A DNA stretch of 34,807 nt from Mucilaginibacter sp. (GCA_028287865.1 JAQBOU010000097.1:1-34807); one strand, 5' to 3'. Positions 17,298 through 25,491 are shown, numbered from the stretch's first letter. Notes: generated from the letters alone by a model not told the origin. A program made the numbers and translations.

Positions 17298-18608
17298 CTA
17301 TTTAACGTCGTACAATTCAGGAACCATCTTTATTTGCCTGCTTAACAGGAAGATAACAGCAATACTTAAAGTGAAGTAAATAGCCGTAAAAAGATAAAAA
17401 GAGTAATGGATACCAGGCATGGGTGTTACCGCGGCGCTCGTCCGCATAATTCCCTGGATGATCCATGGCTGACGGCCAACTTCGGTAACTGTCCATCCGG
17501 CCTCTACCGCAATAAAGCCAAATGGAGTTGCTAAAATAAACAGATTCAAAAACCAGTTCTTGTTGAGCCAGCTTCTTTTTTTCCAAAGAGCAATAAAATA
17601 TATGATGCCCAACAACATCATAGCCGAGCCGATAGCGATCATCAGCTCAAAGGCCAGGTGGGTAACCATAACCGGAGGTTCATCCTGGTCGGGGATGGTA
17701 TCGAGCCCTTTAACAGGTTCTTTAAAATTATCGTTTACCAAAAAACTTAATAGTCCGGGTATTTCAATGCCGTATTTAACTTTCTTATTTAAGGTATCCG
17801 GTATGCCGCCAATAACCAATGGCGAGTAGGACTGCGTATGATAATAAGCTTCCATTGCAGCGAGTTTGGCAGGTTGATTTTTTGCTGCATTTTTAGCAGA
17901 GATATCACCGCTAAAGGGTTGTAATATAGCTGCTACCGCTCCAAAAATGATGGCAATTTTAAATGCCTGGGTATGAAACCGGATATTTCTTTGGCGGGCG
18001 ATCATCAGGGCATGTATTCCGGCTACTGCAAAACCGGTGGCAGAAAATGCAGCCAGCGTCATATGCAACGCTTCTGAGAACCAGGAACCATTAAACATGG
18101 CTTTAATGGGATCGATATTGAGATACTGGCCATTTACATAATCAAAACCGGCCGGGTTATTCATCCATGAATTGGCAGATACCACTAAAATTCCCGAAGC
18201 GATACCGCTTATACCCACTATAACACCGGTAAACCAGTGAAACCATTTATTAAACCTGTTCCATCCGTAAAGGAAAAACCCGAGCGCAATGGCCTCGATA
18301 AAAAAAGCAACCCCTTCCAGCGAAAAAGGCATGCCGAATATCGGCCCCGCGTGTTCCATAAATTTGGGCCACAACAGCCCTAGCTCGAAAGATAAAATTG
18401 TGCCAGATACGGCGCCGGTAGCAAAAAATATAGCTACTCCCTTGCTCCATGCCTGCGTAACGTTTTTATAAACAGCATCGCCCGTGCGTATCCATTTGTA
18501 GTGCGATACGGCCATAAACAATGGCATCACCATCCCTATACAGGAGTATATGATGTGAAAGCCTAACGATATGGCCATTTGCGACCTTGCAGCTATAAAG
18601 TCATTCAT
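17298..18608 (-). CDS. cydA: cytochrome bd ubiquinol oxidase subunit I
   Basis: Catalytic subunit carrying hemes b558, b595 and d, 436 residues and about nine membrane segments. Expected ligand regions are present: His18 in SLGFHIIYS (the E. coli His19 position), Glu98 and Glu105 in SLEGVAFFIEA, SANSWMNNPAGF at 144-155, His182 in SEALHMTLAAFS (the His186 equivalent) and the GWTVTEVGRQPWIIQGIMRT signature. The loop between helices 6 and 7 is short, so this looks like a short-Q-loop bd oxidase rather than the E. coli long-loop type. It is the first gene of the cydAB operon. Confidence 0.95.
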   Translation of the reverse strand: MNDFIAARSQMAISLGFHIIYSCIGMVMPLFMAVSHYKWIRTGDAVYKNVTQAWSKGVAIFFATGAVSGTILSFELGLLWPKFMEHAGPIFGMPFSLEGVAFFIEAIALGFFLYGWNRFNKWFHWFTGVIVGISGIASGILVVSANSWMNNPAGFDYVNGQYLNIDPIKAMFNGSWFSEALHMTLAAFSATGFAVAGIHALMIARQRNIRFHTQAFKIAIIFGAVAAILQPFSGDISAKNAAKNQPAKLAAMEAYYHTQSYSPLVIGGIPDTLNKKVKYGIEIPGLLSFLVNDNFKEPVKGLDTIPDQDEPPVMVTHLAFELMIAIGSAMMLLGIIYFIALWKKRSWLNKNWFLNLFILATPFGFIAVEAGWTVTEVGRQPWIIQGIMRTSAAVTPMPGIHYSFYLFTAIYFTLSIAVIFLLSRQIKMVPELYDVK

Positions 18609-18702
18609 ATATTATGTTCGCTCTAAATTGTGTCGCGAAGCCTGCAAACACGCAGCGCGACTTTTATTTGTATAAAAGGTGGATAAGCTTTCTTATCTAT
18701 TT

Positions 18703-18793
18703 GCCTCACCTAAATCCTTTCCAAAGGAGAAAACTTTGACCGACAAAGTAGTATTTTAAGCCCTTCTCCAAGGGAGATAGGTTGGGATGAGGC
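18703..18793. repeat. palindromic intergenic repeat (pst-type family)
   Basis: Outer arms GCCTCACCTAAATCC and GGTTGGGATGAGGC. Inside are TTTCCAAAGGAGAAAACTTT and CCCTTCTCCAAGGGAG. It has the same order of parts as the element at 5165-5267, with diverged sequence. It lies upstream of cydA and downstream of the transporter pair, both on the minus strand, so it separates the two transcripts. Confidence 0.7.
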
Positions 18794-18843
18794 ATCCCTC
18801 ATTGCTTATCCAAACTTATTTAACAGGGTTGGGCGGAGCCGGT

Positions 18844-19257
18844 TTAATGAGGCAATCCGTCCCTTACTGCTCCGTAAACCCAGGTCCCTGCTATAGCGCT
18901 TAAAAGCGTTACGGTAACAACCAGGAAGCCGCTTCCTATTTGTGCAAACAAAGGGCCGGGGCAGGCTCCTGTAAGTGCCCATCCTAAACCAAATATTAAT
19001 CCGCCATAAACATTTCCCCAGTGGAATTTTTTTGTTGGTATGATGATGTCCTCGCCACTGAACGTTTTAAGCCTGAACCGTTTGATAATTAATATAGCGA
19101 TCAGACCGACAACTATCGCGCTGCAAATAATACCATACATATGAAAAGCCTGCAGCCTGAACATTTCCTGGATCCTGAACCATGAAATAACTTCCGACTT
19201 TACCAGGATAATGCCAAATACCAAACCTGCCAATAAATATTTAAAGTTACGCTTCAT
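18844..19257 (-). CDS. DUF6691 / YeeE-YedE family protein, C-terminal half transporter
   Basis: 137-residue inner-membrane protein with about four transmembrane segments and the family signature GLGWALTGACPGPLFAQIGS near residues 90-109. This signature carries a conserved Cys that in the full-length thiosulfate transporter family (TsuA/YeeE) lines the substrate path. Together with the upstream 186-residue protein it makes up the two halves of a YeeE/YedE transporter, here encoded separately. The start overlaps the upstream gene by four bases (ATGA), so the halves are probably made in step. Thiosulfate or another reduced sulfur species is the likely cargo by family. Confidence 0.85.
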   Translation of the reverse strand: MKRNFKYLLAGLVFGIILVKSEVISWFRIQEMFRLQAFHMYGIICSAIVVGLIAILIIKRFRLKTFSGEDIIIPTKKFHWGNVYGGLIFGLGWALTGACPGPLFAQIGSGFLVVTVTLLSAIAGTWVYGAVRDGLPH

Positions 19258-19814
19258 AATTTAATAAGGTAAGGTAAAATAAACCAGGTCATTACAAAAC
19301 CGCCGATCATAAAACAGCAGGTAGCAACTACCGAAGGCCATTGAAGGGACGCTATGCCCATAATAGAATGACCGGAGGTACATCCACCGGCATACCGGGT
19401 GCCAAAGCCTACCAAAAAACCGCCTGCCACCATAAAAATAAGTCCTCTTAAAGTAAACAGTTGATGAAAGCTGAAAATATCCTGCGGCAATAAACCGCTG
19501 AAATCTTTCAAGCCCTGTTGTTTTAGCAATGCGGTAGTATGTGGATTAATAGCGACAGCATGCTGCCCATTTAAAAATTGCGCGGCAACAAATCCGCCTA
19601 AAACAATACCGGCAACAAAAAACAGGTTCCAGCTTTCTTTTTTCCAGTCGTACTTAAAAAATGAAATATTAGCAGGGATACAAAAAGCACAAATATGTCT
19701 GAGTGATGAGGATATGCCAAATGATTTATTTCCTGCAAATAACAATGCAGGTACGATTAGGCCCATTAACGGTCCTGCTATATACCATGGCCATGGTTCC
19801 TTTAAAAACTCCAT
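19254..19814 (-). CDS. YeeE/YedE family protein, N-terminal half transporter
   Basis: 186-residue membrane protein with about four or five hydrophobic segments. The hallmark GFGTRYAGGCTSGHSIMGIA (about residues 136-155) holds the conserved Cys of the sulfur-transport motif. A second Cys pair, HICAFCIP (about 41-48), and a CC pair in VATCCFMIGG may also take part. It is the first gene of the two-gene unit. The C-terminal half is DUF6691 in the next gene. In many bacteria such pairs sit beside rhodanese or metallo-beta-lactamase sulfur genes; none is visible here. Confidence 0.87.
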   Translation of the reverse strand: MEFLKEPWPWYIAGPLMGLIVPALLFAGNKSFGISSSLRHICAFCIPANISFFKYDWKKESWNLFFVAGIVLGGFVAAQFLNGQHAVAINPHTTALLKQQGLKDFSGLLPQDIFSFHQLFTLRGLIFMVAGGFLVGFGTRYAGGCTSGHSIMGIASLQWPSVVATCCFMIGGFVMTWFILPYLIKL

Positions 19815-19947
19815 ATATTATAATGTAAAATATGCATTACAAATATACCCAATACTGAATTTAACTATCCGGCTTTAAAAAATTGCTTGTTAAATAGAAT
19901 TATTCTAAAGAATTTAAAAATGGTAACTGCATCATATTCAAAAAGGA

Positions 19948-20010
19948 GGCTCCTATGGAGCCGAAAACGGTGGCGGCTGTTTTCTATAAACAGGGTACTC
20001 CTGCGGAGTA
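19948..20010. repeat. two short palindromes, left pair
   Basis: GGCTCCTATGGAGCC (19948-19962) and TACTCCTGCGGAGTA (19996-20010). Each has six-base arms and a three-base loop. They belong with the two palindromes at 20182 and 20231. Confidence 0.75.
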
Positions 20011-20052
20011 AAAAAACGAACCTGTAAATATATAACAGGATTATTCTGTAAC

Positions 20053-20140
20053 ATGTCAACTAAAATCCGGACAAGACCGCGTCTATAAATAATGGTTTTA
20101 ACCTCACCAAAAATGTCAACTAAAATCCGGACAAGACCGT
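20053..20140. repeat. two 28-bp direct repeats, possible mobile-element end
   Basis: Two copies starting ATGTCAACTAAAATCCGGAC, 60 bp apart and identical over 28 bases (20053-20080 and 20113-20140) except for one base near the end. A related TGTCAACTTATTTTAGGAC begins at 20143. Repeated TGTCAAC-type termini inside a gene-free region resemble the multiple terminal repeats of some insertion sequences (IS21 type is one option), but no transposase is present. Confidence 0.6.
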
Positions 20141-20181
20141 GTGTCAACTTATTTTAGGACGGCACGTGATTATGGCGCACT

Positions 20182-20245
20182 GGCTCCATAGGGGCCGCCT
20201 GTTTGTAGACATGTATTTTAAAGTTTTCCAGGCTCCGTAGGAGCC
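20182..20245. repeat. two short palindromes, right pair
   Basis: GGCTCCATAGGGGCC (20182-20196, one imperfect pair) and GGCTCCGTAGGAGCC (20231-20245). Both are followed by GCCT, so they also form direct repeats of about 19 bp. Confidence 0.75.
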
Positions 20246-20402
20246 GCCTAAAAGGTACACGGTATGGAATTTAGCTTGGTTTTAATGTTTGCCTTGAAAC
20301 TCACGGACTTTTATTCCTGAATTTCAGGAAATATTTCTTTCTATCAAAAATATTACATACTTTCATCCCATCATAACCAATTGTGAGTCAATTCCTGTTT
20401 AA

Positions 20403-20957
20403 TTGAAACGTTTTTTCGCCATCGTATTACTAAGTGTTCACCTGTTTAGCATAGGGGGATATGCATTGCTGTTCCAGTATTACATCCATCAATCAGATGT
20501 ACAAATGGTTAAGCAGATCTTCGATAATAAAATTGATGAAGCAAAATTACTGGAGATAAAAATACCGGTGCACATGCCCACTATTCAAGATTGGACCGAG
20601 TATGAAGTGATTGAGGGCCAGATCCAGTTAAAAGATGCCTATTATAACTATGTAAGGCTTAAAATGACCCGCGATACCATGTATTTTGTTTGTATCCCCA
20701 ATACGGCAAAAACACGTCTCGAAAAAGCAAATATCATTACCGCCAAAGAAATAAGTGATGTTCCGCTAACCAAGAGAGGTCAAAGCCCTGCGTCAAAAAA
20801 GGTTAATACGCTTAGCGAATATAATCTGCAGGCTTTTCAGTATAACTATTCTGCATTTGGGAATACTTTACAAACAAAAAATAATAAGTTTCTTTCTACA
20901 GAAATAAACAATCCCTACATTTCATCTCCCGGGAAACCACCCAACCACATCGGCTAA
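20403..20957 (+). CDS. small exported or membrane-anchored protein of unknown function
   Basis: 184 residues with no recognised domain. The start is TTG at 20403: the encoded MKRFFAIVLLSVHLFSIGGYALLFQYYI is a good signal or anchor segment, and the next in-frame ATG (Met35) would remove it. The mature part is hydrophilic, with KIPVHMPTIQDWTEYEVIEG around 56-75, a DAYYNYVRLKMTRDTMYFVCIPN block and a Tyr/Asn-rich tail with QAFQYNYSAFGN. This looks like a periplasmic beta-rich protein. It lies 239 bp upstream of the barrel gene on the same strand and may be part of the same functional group. Confidence 0.65.
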   Translation: MKRFFAIVLLSVHLFSIGGYALLFQYYIHQSDVQMVKQIFDNKIDEAKLLEIKIPVHMPTIQDWTEYEVIEGQIQLKDAYYNYVRLKMTRDTMYFVCIPNTAKTRLEKANIITAKEISDVPLTKRGQSPASKKVNTLSEYNLQAFQYNYSAFGNTLQTKNNKFLSTEINNPYISSPGKPPNHIG

Positions 20958-21196
20958 AGCTGCTTTTAAACTTTTCTATACGTCCTTATTTTGTAGGGCT
21001 GTAAATTAATTTTTATGGAAATGTCATTCATTACCTTGGTTATCAGGTATTATATCGATTTATCTGTACTGATTATCAAAGTTTAAGCAGTTTCCTGCCC
21101 TCGCTGAATGTCAGCTTATGTTAGTTCATCTTTAAAGTTGATAACATAGACATCAGCATTTTTCAACTACTTCTATTTACTTTTTAATAAAAGATT
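20958..21196. other. spacer between the small exported protein and the first barrel gene
   Basis: AT-rich, 239 bp, no ORF above 25 codons and no clear terminator hairpin. It probably contains the promoter for the 21197-24879 genes. Confidence 0.4.
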
Positions 21197-22138
21197 ATGA
21201 ATAAATCTTTACACCTGTATTTTGTAAGGTGTTGTTTGATAATATGCTGTTTAACCACTTTTTCAAAGGTCTTGCATGCCCAGACAGACGCCGATGGGCA
21301 GATGATCCCAAAAAACTTTTTCTGCGGCGTAGTAATGTACGACCACAGTAGCTGGAATAACTATTGGGAAGGAACTTTTAAACGCAACAACCTTAACATC
21401 GGAACATTAACAGCCAATACGTATTCAGTTATGGGTAATTACGGTATCAGTAATAAGCTCGACTTTTTATTTACCGTACCTTATATAACTACCAACGCTT
21501 CTGGCGGTACGCTTGCCGGGCAAAAGGGTTTTCAGGACCTCAATATATCCTTAAAGTGGCATCCTTATCAAACCAAAATTGGCAAAGGAGCTTTTGGTTT
21601 ATATGCTGTTGCAGCAGCTTCAACCCCCACAAGCAATTATGAGCCAAATTTTCTGCCTGTTTCCATCGGCTTACACAGCACTACCGCCTCATTAAGGGTA
21701 TTAGCTAACTACCAGACAGGCAGATTTTTTGTTGCCGGGGCCGGGCAATATATATACCGCAGTAATATTACTATTGATGCGGATGCCTATTATACTACCC
21801 GGGAAATTTACAGCAACAGGGTTTATATGCCTGATGTAACCAACTTTTTATTCAGCACGGGTTACCGCAGCGTCCATTTTAATGCAGAAGCTATTATATC
21901 GCAAACAACTACACATGGTGGTTTTGATATCCGCAAAAATGATATGCCTTTCCCAAGCAACGAAATGAATATGACAACGGCGGGTGTACTGTTTAAGTAC
22001 AGCTTTGACGCTGTTGCGGGTTTGGAGCTTACTGCCGGGGGCAATCGTGTTTTAGATGGCCGCAACGTTGGCCAAAGTACTGATTTCTTCGGAGGGGTGC
22101 TGTACCTGTTTGATTTTTCAAAAAACAACAAAAAGTAA
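21197..22138 (+). CDS. outer-membrane beta-barrel protein, transporter-like (MetA/phenol-degradation type)
   Basis: 313 residues with a signal peptide ending LHAQ at about 29. Alternating amphipathic strands such as TYSVMGNYGISNKLDFLFTV, GFQDLNISLKWHP, FFVAGAGQYIYR and AGLELTAGGNRVLDG make a barrel of roughly a dozen strands. The motif of a lean mean-field barrel with a GxxDLxxxLK-like strand fits the putative MetA-pathway transporter family often called transporter or hypothetical in Bacteroidetes. It is 7 bp before the PAP2 lipoprotein start, so the two are co-transcribed. No ligand can be inferred. Confidence 0.7.
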   Translation: MNKSLHLYFVRCCLIICCLTTFSKVLHAQTDADGQMIPKNFFCGVVMYDHSSWNNYWEGTFKRNNLNIGTLTANTYSVMGNYGISNKLDFLFTVPYITTNASGGTLAGQKGFQDLNISLKWHPYQTKIGKGAFGLYAVAAASTPTSNYEPNFLPVSIGLHSTTASLRVLANYQTGRFFVAGAGQYIYRSNITIDADAYYTTREIYSNRVYMPDVTNFLFSTGYRSVHFNAEAIISQTTTHGGFDIRKNDMPFPSNEMNMTTAGVLFKYSFDAVAGLELTAGGNRVLDGRNVGQSTDFFGGVLYLFDFSKNNKK

Positions 22139-22145
22139 TTTAGCC

Positions 22146-23699
22146 ATGAAAAAGAATTTATACTATATAACCGGTCTGCTTGGTTTAACCGTTTTAGTTT
22201 TTTTAGGGTCGTGTAAAAAATCGGTGATAGATCGAACTGCATTATATCCGGCTCTTGCACCGTCAAATATTGATCTGAATGCAGATACCTGGAAACCGGT
22301 ATTGATTACAGATGCAAGCATATTTAATGTGCCTGCGCCGGATGCCGTTACTTCACCTGCCTATGTGGCGGATCTGAATGAGATAAAAGCCTATCAAAGC
22401 AATTTAACCGACGATCAGAAAGCCATTATTAAATACTGGAGCGCAGGAGCGGTATTACGCTGGAATGAAATTTTACGGGGTCTGGTGGCAAAACACAATT
22501 TGCCGCCTTATCAAAATGAAGATGGCACCTATCCGGCACCCAGTTCCACCAACCCTTTTGCATATCCGCAGTTTCCATTTTCTAATCCGCCTTATGCGGC
22601 CCGTGCTTACGCTTACGTAAGTGCAGCGCAATATGACGCCCTTATTGCTGCTTATCATTTTAAAAAAATGTATAACCGTGCAGCACCATATAATATTGCC
22701 GGCATACAGGCGCTGATCCCAAAGTCGGCATTAGCTTCATATCCGGGTGAAGATGCAGTAGTGGCGGGAGCAACGGTTGAAATTATGAAATTGTTATTTC
22801 CTACCGAGATTGCTTATATCCAACAAAAAGCCAGCGAAGAAATGCAATACCGGATGATGGCCGGCGCCAATGTAAGGGGTGAGCTGAATGCCGGACAATC
22901 GCTCGGTAGCCAGGTTGCGGACGTTTTTGCCGCCCGAGCCCGTACTGATAATGCCGGAAAAGCGATTGGCACGCAGGCAGTATGGACGCAATTACAGGTT
23001 CAAACTGCCGCCCGCGGCGAAACTTACTGGATCAGCCTGGAATCACCGTCGAGGCCGCCAATGTTGCCATTGTTCGGTAAGGTTATTCCGTTTTTGTTTG
23101 ATACTGCCGCCGTCAAAACGTTAAGGCCCGGCCCGCCAAATTTAACCAACTCAGCGGCATTTAAACAGGAGGTGGCAGAAGTGCTATCCTATAGTAAAAA
23201 TTATACACGCGAACACCAGGCGCAGGTTGAGTTTTGGGCTGATGGTGCCGGAACCTACACGCCTCCCGGACATTGGAATGCCATTGCTGCCACCGAGTTT
23301 GTACAACAAAATTACAGCGAGGTGCGCTGGGCACGGAATTTAGCACTGTTAAATATGGCCGAAATGGATGCTGCGATATGCTGCTGGGATACTAAGTATT
23401 TTTACTTTAACCAACGCCCAACACAGGCTAATCCTGCTATTAAAACCTTAACCGGCATACCCAATTTTCCTTCTTATACTTCGGGGCACTCCAATTTTAG
23501 CGGCGCTGCATCCACTATTTTAACTTATTTATTGCCGGATAGGGGTACAAAATTTACTGACTTTGCTAACCAGGCCGCAATGTCGAGGTTGTATGGCGCT
23601 ATTCATTTTCGCAGTGATTGCGAAGCTGGGTTGGTGACCGGGAATAAAGTTGGCCAATATGCAATTGCACGGGCAAAAACTGACGGAGCAGGAAATTAA
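22146..23699 (+). CDS. PAP2-superfamily lipoprotein resembling vanadium-dependent haloperoxidases
   Basis: 517 residues from the ATG at 22146. The ORF-track start at 22056 lies inside the barrel gene and is rejected because MKKNLYYITGLLGLTVLVFLGSC is a clean lipoprotein signal with lipobox Cys. The C-terminal 100 residues hold the complete vanadate/phosphate pocket: KxxxxxxRP as K417-R424-P425, TSGH at 445-448 (classical PSGH) and SRxxxxxHxxxD as S480, R481, H487 and D491. Spacing fits vanadium haloperoxidases and related acid phosphatases. Peroxidase versus phosphatase activity cannot be settled from sequence. It is anchored in the envelope and sits between two barrel genes. Confidence 0.85.
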   Translation: MKKNLYYITGLLGLTVLVFLGSCKKSVIDRTALYPALAPSNIDLNADTWKPVLITDASIFNVPAPDAVTSPAYVADLNEIKAYQSNLTDDQKAIIKYWSAGAVLRWNEILRGLVAKHNLPPYQNEDGTYPAPSSTNPFAYPQFPFSNPPYAARAYAYVSAAQYDALIAAYHFKKMYNRAAPYNIAGIQALIPKSALASYPGEDAVVAGATVEIMKLLFPTEIAYIQQKASEEMQYRMMAGANVRGELNAGQSLGSQVADVFAARARTDNAGKAIGTQAVWTQLQVQTAARGETYWISLESPSRPPMLPLFGKVIPFLFDTAAVKTLRPGPPNLTNSAAFKQEVAEVLSYSKNYTREHQAQVEFWADGAGTYTPPGHWNAIAATEFVQQNYSEVRWARNLALLNMAEMDAAICCWDTKYFYFNQRPTQANPAIKTLTGIPNFPSYTSGHSNFSGAASTILTYLLPDRGTKFTDFANQAAMSRLYGAIHFRSDCEAGLVTGNKVGQYAIARAKTDGAGN

Positions 23700-23793
23700 A
23701 AAAAGTAACAGGAGCGGGCAAGGCTCGCGAAAAATGAGCTTATTAACAAATGATTATAAACAAAATTAATTAAACCATATCAGCATAATATAC

Positions 23794-24879
23794 ATGAAAA
23801 CTACATTTAAAATTCTTACCGCTATTTGCCTTTTTATTTTACTTACACGTACAGGCGTTTACGCCCAGGGGTGTGTAGCCATCAGGAGCACAGGCGGCAT
23901 CTGCGAAATGAATGAACACCCGGACAGTACCACAACAAACGGGTATTGGTTATTTAACAGCAACGATCGTTATTATAAATCATTCAGGCACTTTGTAGGT
24001 AAAGCCGAGCAGTACCAACGCTTTACATTGCACAATAACGTAATTAATAAGGTGTTTACGCAGGATAACTCTTTAACCCGTATATTCAATAACCGGTGGT
24101 CGGCAACTTTTGATATGCCTTTTGCGGATAACAGTCGGTCGCAGGTAAGCAGCGGCACCCGTTTCAGCACCCATTCGTTTGGTGTTGGCGATATAAGTGT
24201 CACCGGTTTTTATTGGCTGTTCAACCCGGCTAAGGCAACAAAAGCTAATATCCAGGTAGGCCTGGGTATAAAATTTGCTACCGGGGCTTCCAATTACCAG
24301 GATTATTTCTTAAACGGCGCCACCGGTGCCAGAACGCTTGGGCCGGTTGATCAATCCATCCAGTTAGGCGACGGCGGTACTGGTATTTCTTTTAATATGA
24401 ATACCTATTATAACTTCACCCATTCTTTTGGCCTTTACGGAAATTTCTTTTATCTGTCTAATCCAAGAGACGTAAACCAAACATTACGGTCGGCAACCCC
24501 TGCAAGCGCCACTACAATAGCCGCTACCGGCGATGTATTAAGTGTGCCGGATCAATACCTCATCAGGTTTGGGGCAGGTTTAGCAGTTAAAAAATTCAAC
24601 TTTTCTTTAGGCGTGCGCGACGATTGTTTGCCTGTACATGACCTTGTTGGAGGCAGTGATGGTTTCAGAAGGCCTGGCTACATTATTTCAGCCGAGCCGG
24701 GCATAACTTATGAGTTTAAAAATATTGCCCTGTATGCTTACGTACCGATTGCGATCATCCGCGACCGTACCCAAAGCGTACCGGATATAAGAACTACAGA
24801 AATAACAGGAGTTTACACCCACGGTGATGCTGCCTTTGCAGATTACGTTGTCAACGTGGGGATAACCGTTAAATTTTAA
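23794..24879 (+). CDS. outer-membrane beta-barrel protein of unknown function
   Basis: 361 residues, signal peptide ending VYAQ at about 25, then a Cys-containing stretch (GCVAIRSTGGICEMNEHP) where two Cys could form a disulfide. Barrel-like strands follow: RWSATFDMPFADNSRSQ, GDISVTGFYWLFNP, IQVGLGIKFATGASNYQDYF, YLIRFGAGLAVKKFNFSLGV and, at the end, VNVGITVKF with C-terminal Phe. It is probably the distal gene of the 21197-24879 group (94 bp after the PAP2 lipoprotein) and is followed by an intrinsic terminator. It is similar in style to the first barrel but not an obvious close copy. Confidence 0.65.
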   Translation: MKTTFKILTAICLFILLTRTGVYAQGCVAIRSTGGICEMNEHPDSTTTNGYWLFNSNDRYYKSFRHFVGKAEQYQRFTLHNNVINKVFTQDNSLTRIFNNRWSATFDMPFADNSRSQVSSGTRFSTHSFGVGDISVTGFYWLFNPAKATKANIQVGLGIKFATGASNYQDYFLNGATGARTLGPVDQSIQLGDGGTGISFNMNTYYNFTHSFGLYGNFFYLSNPRDVNQTLRSATPASATTIAATGDVLSVPDQYLIRFGAGLAVKKFNFSLGVRDDCLPVHDLVGGSDGFRRPGYIISAEPGITYEFKNIALYAYVPIAIIRDRTQSVPDIRTTEITGVYTHGDAAFADYVVNVGITVKF

Positions 24880-24903
24880 CAAAGTTGATACTTGATTTAA
24901 GAC

Positions 24904-24932
24904 AAGCCGGGCGTGAGATACCCGGCTTTTTA
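24904..24932 (+). terminator. intrinsic terminator after the second barrel gene
   Basis: Arms AGCCGGG and CCCGGCT with a 9-bp loop, followed by TTTTATTTT. It ends the upstream transcript. The GTG start of the ORF-track RidA frame (24913) lies in its loop, which argues against that start. Confidence 0.88.
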
Positions 24933-24966
24933 TTTTATGTTTGTTTTTAAATTATACCTTTTAAAA

Positions 24967-25431
24967 ATGAATACTGCTGATCAGAATTTTGCAGCGCTTG
25001 GACTAAGCCTGCCGCCGGCACCAAAGCCGCTGGGCGTTTATAAACCTTGTTTAATTGATGGTAAATATCTCTATGTGTCAGGCCACGGTACTGTAAAGGA
25101 CGATGGTACCCTGATCATTGGTCGTATAGGAGCTACGTTAACACCGGAAGAGGGCAAACTGGCCGCACGCCAGGTAGGCCTTGCCATACTGGCAACCATT
25201 AAGGCAAACCTCGGAACCTTTGATAAAGTAAAAAGGGTTATTAAAGTATTAGGAATGGTTAATTGCACCCCCGACTTTGAAAAACATCCTTTTATTATCA
25301 ACGGCTGCAGCGAGTTGTTTTCGAAGGTTTGGGGCGAGGATAATGGAATAGGGGTACGTAGCGCCGTTGGCATGGGATCGTTACCCGATAATATTCCGGT
25401 TGAAATAGAGGCGTTGTTTGAGCTTTATTGA
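24967..25431 (+). CDS. RidA/YjgF/UK114-family protein
   Basis: 154 residues from the ATG at 24967. The track start at 24913 is a GTG inside the terminator loop; the true N-terminus MNTADQNFAALGLSLPPAPK is the usual one for the longer RidA-like subgroup. Core signatures are YLYVSGHGTVKDDG, RIGATLTPEEG and GVRSAVGMGSLPDNIPVEIE, with Arg131 at the position of the catalytic Arg of RidA. RidA proteins hydrolyse reactive enamines and imines released by PLP enzymes, which fits the D-TA enzyme encoded next. TATGTTTG at 24936-24943 matches the Bacteroidetes -7 box, though no good -33 TTG was seen. Confidence 0.9.
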   Translation: MNTADQNFAALGLSLPPAPKPLGVYKPCLIDGKYLYVSGHGTVKDDGTLIIGRIGATLTPEEGKLAARQVGLAILATIKANLGTFDKVKRVIKVLGMVNCTPDFEKHPFIINGCSELFSKVWGEDNGIGVRSAVGMGSLPDNIPVEIEALFELY

Positions 25432-25432
25432 A

Positions 25433-25464
25433 AGTCCGGAAGTCGGGGAGTCCGGAAGACCGAA
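25433..25464. repeat. four tandem 8-bp repeats
   Basis: AGTCCGGA, AGTCGGGG, AGTCCGGA, AGACCGAA in succession, placed between the RidA and D-TA genes. Confidence 0.7.
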
Positions 25465-25491
25465 AGATTAATTAATCAAAAATAAAAACCA

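Larger units (their letters stand above)
19815..20402. other. 588-bp gene-free region with palindromes and direct repeats
   Basis: Lies between divergent genes. Four GGnnCC-type palindromes occur at 19948, 19996, 20182 and 20231, and two 28-bp direct repeats at 20053 and 20113 lie between the two palindrome pairs. The two minus-strand ORFs in the track (19865-20059 and 19953-20147) run through these repeats and do not look coding. Promoters for both flanking transcripts should be at the edges. Confidence 0.7.

Noticed and set aside
20053-20140. 28-bp repeats with a 32-bp spacer, as in a minimal CRISPR array
   Set aside because: Only two full copies, the repeat is not palindromic in the CRISPR manner, a third related copy follows without a spacer, and no cas gene is nearby.
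19865-20147. Two 64-residue minus-strand ORFs
   Set aside because: They run through direct repeats and palindromes and share repeated peptide GLVRILVDI as a consequence; basic low-complexity products with no signal or domain.
22056-22145. Upstream start of the PAP2 ORF in the track
   Set aside because: It lies inside the barrel gene in another frame. The ATG at 22146 begins a clean lipoprotein signal peptide 7 bp after the barrel gene ends.
24913-24966. GTG start of the RidA ORF in the track
   Set aside because: The codon is in the loop of an intrinsic terminator. The ATG at 24967 gives the normal RidA-like N-terminus.
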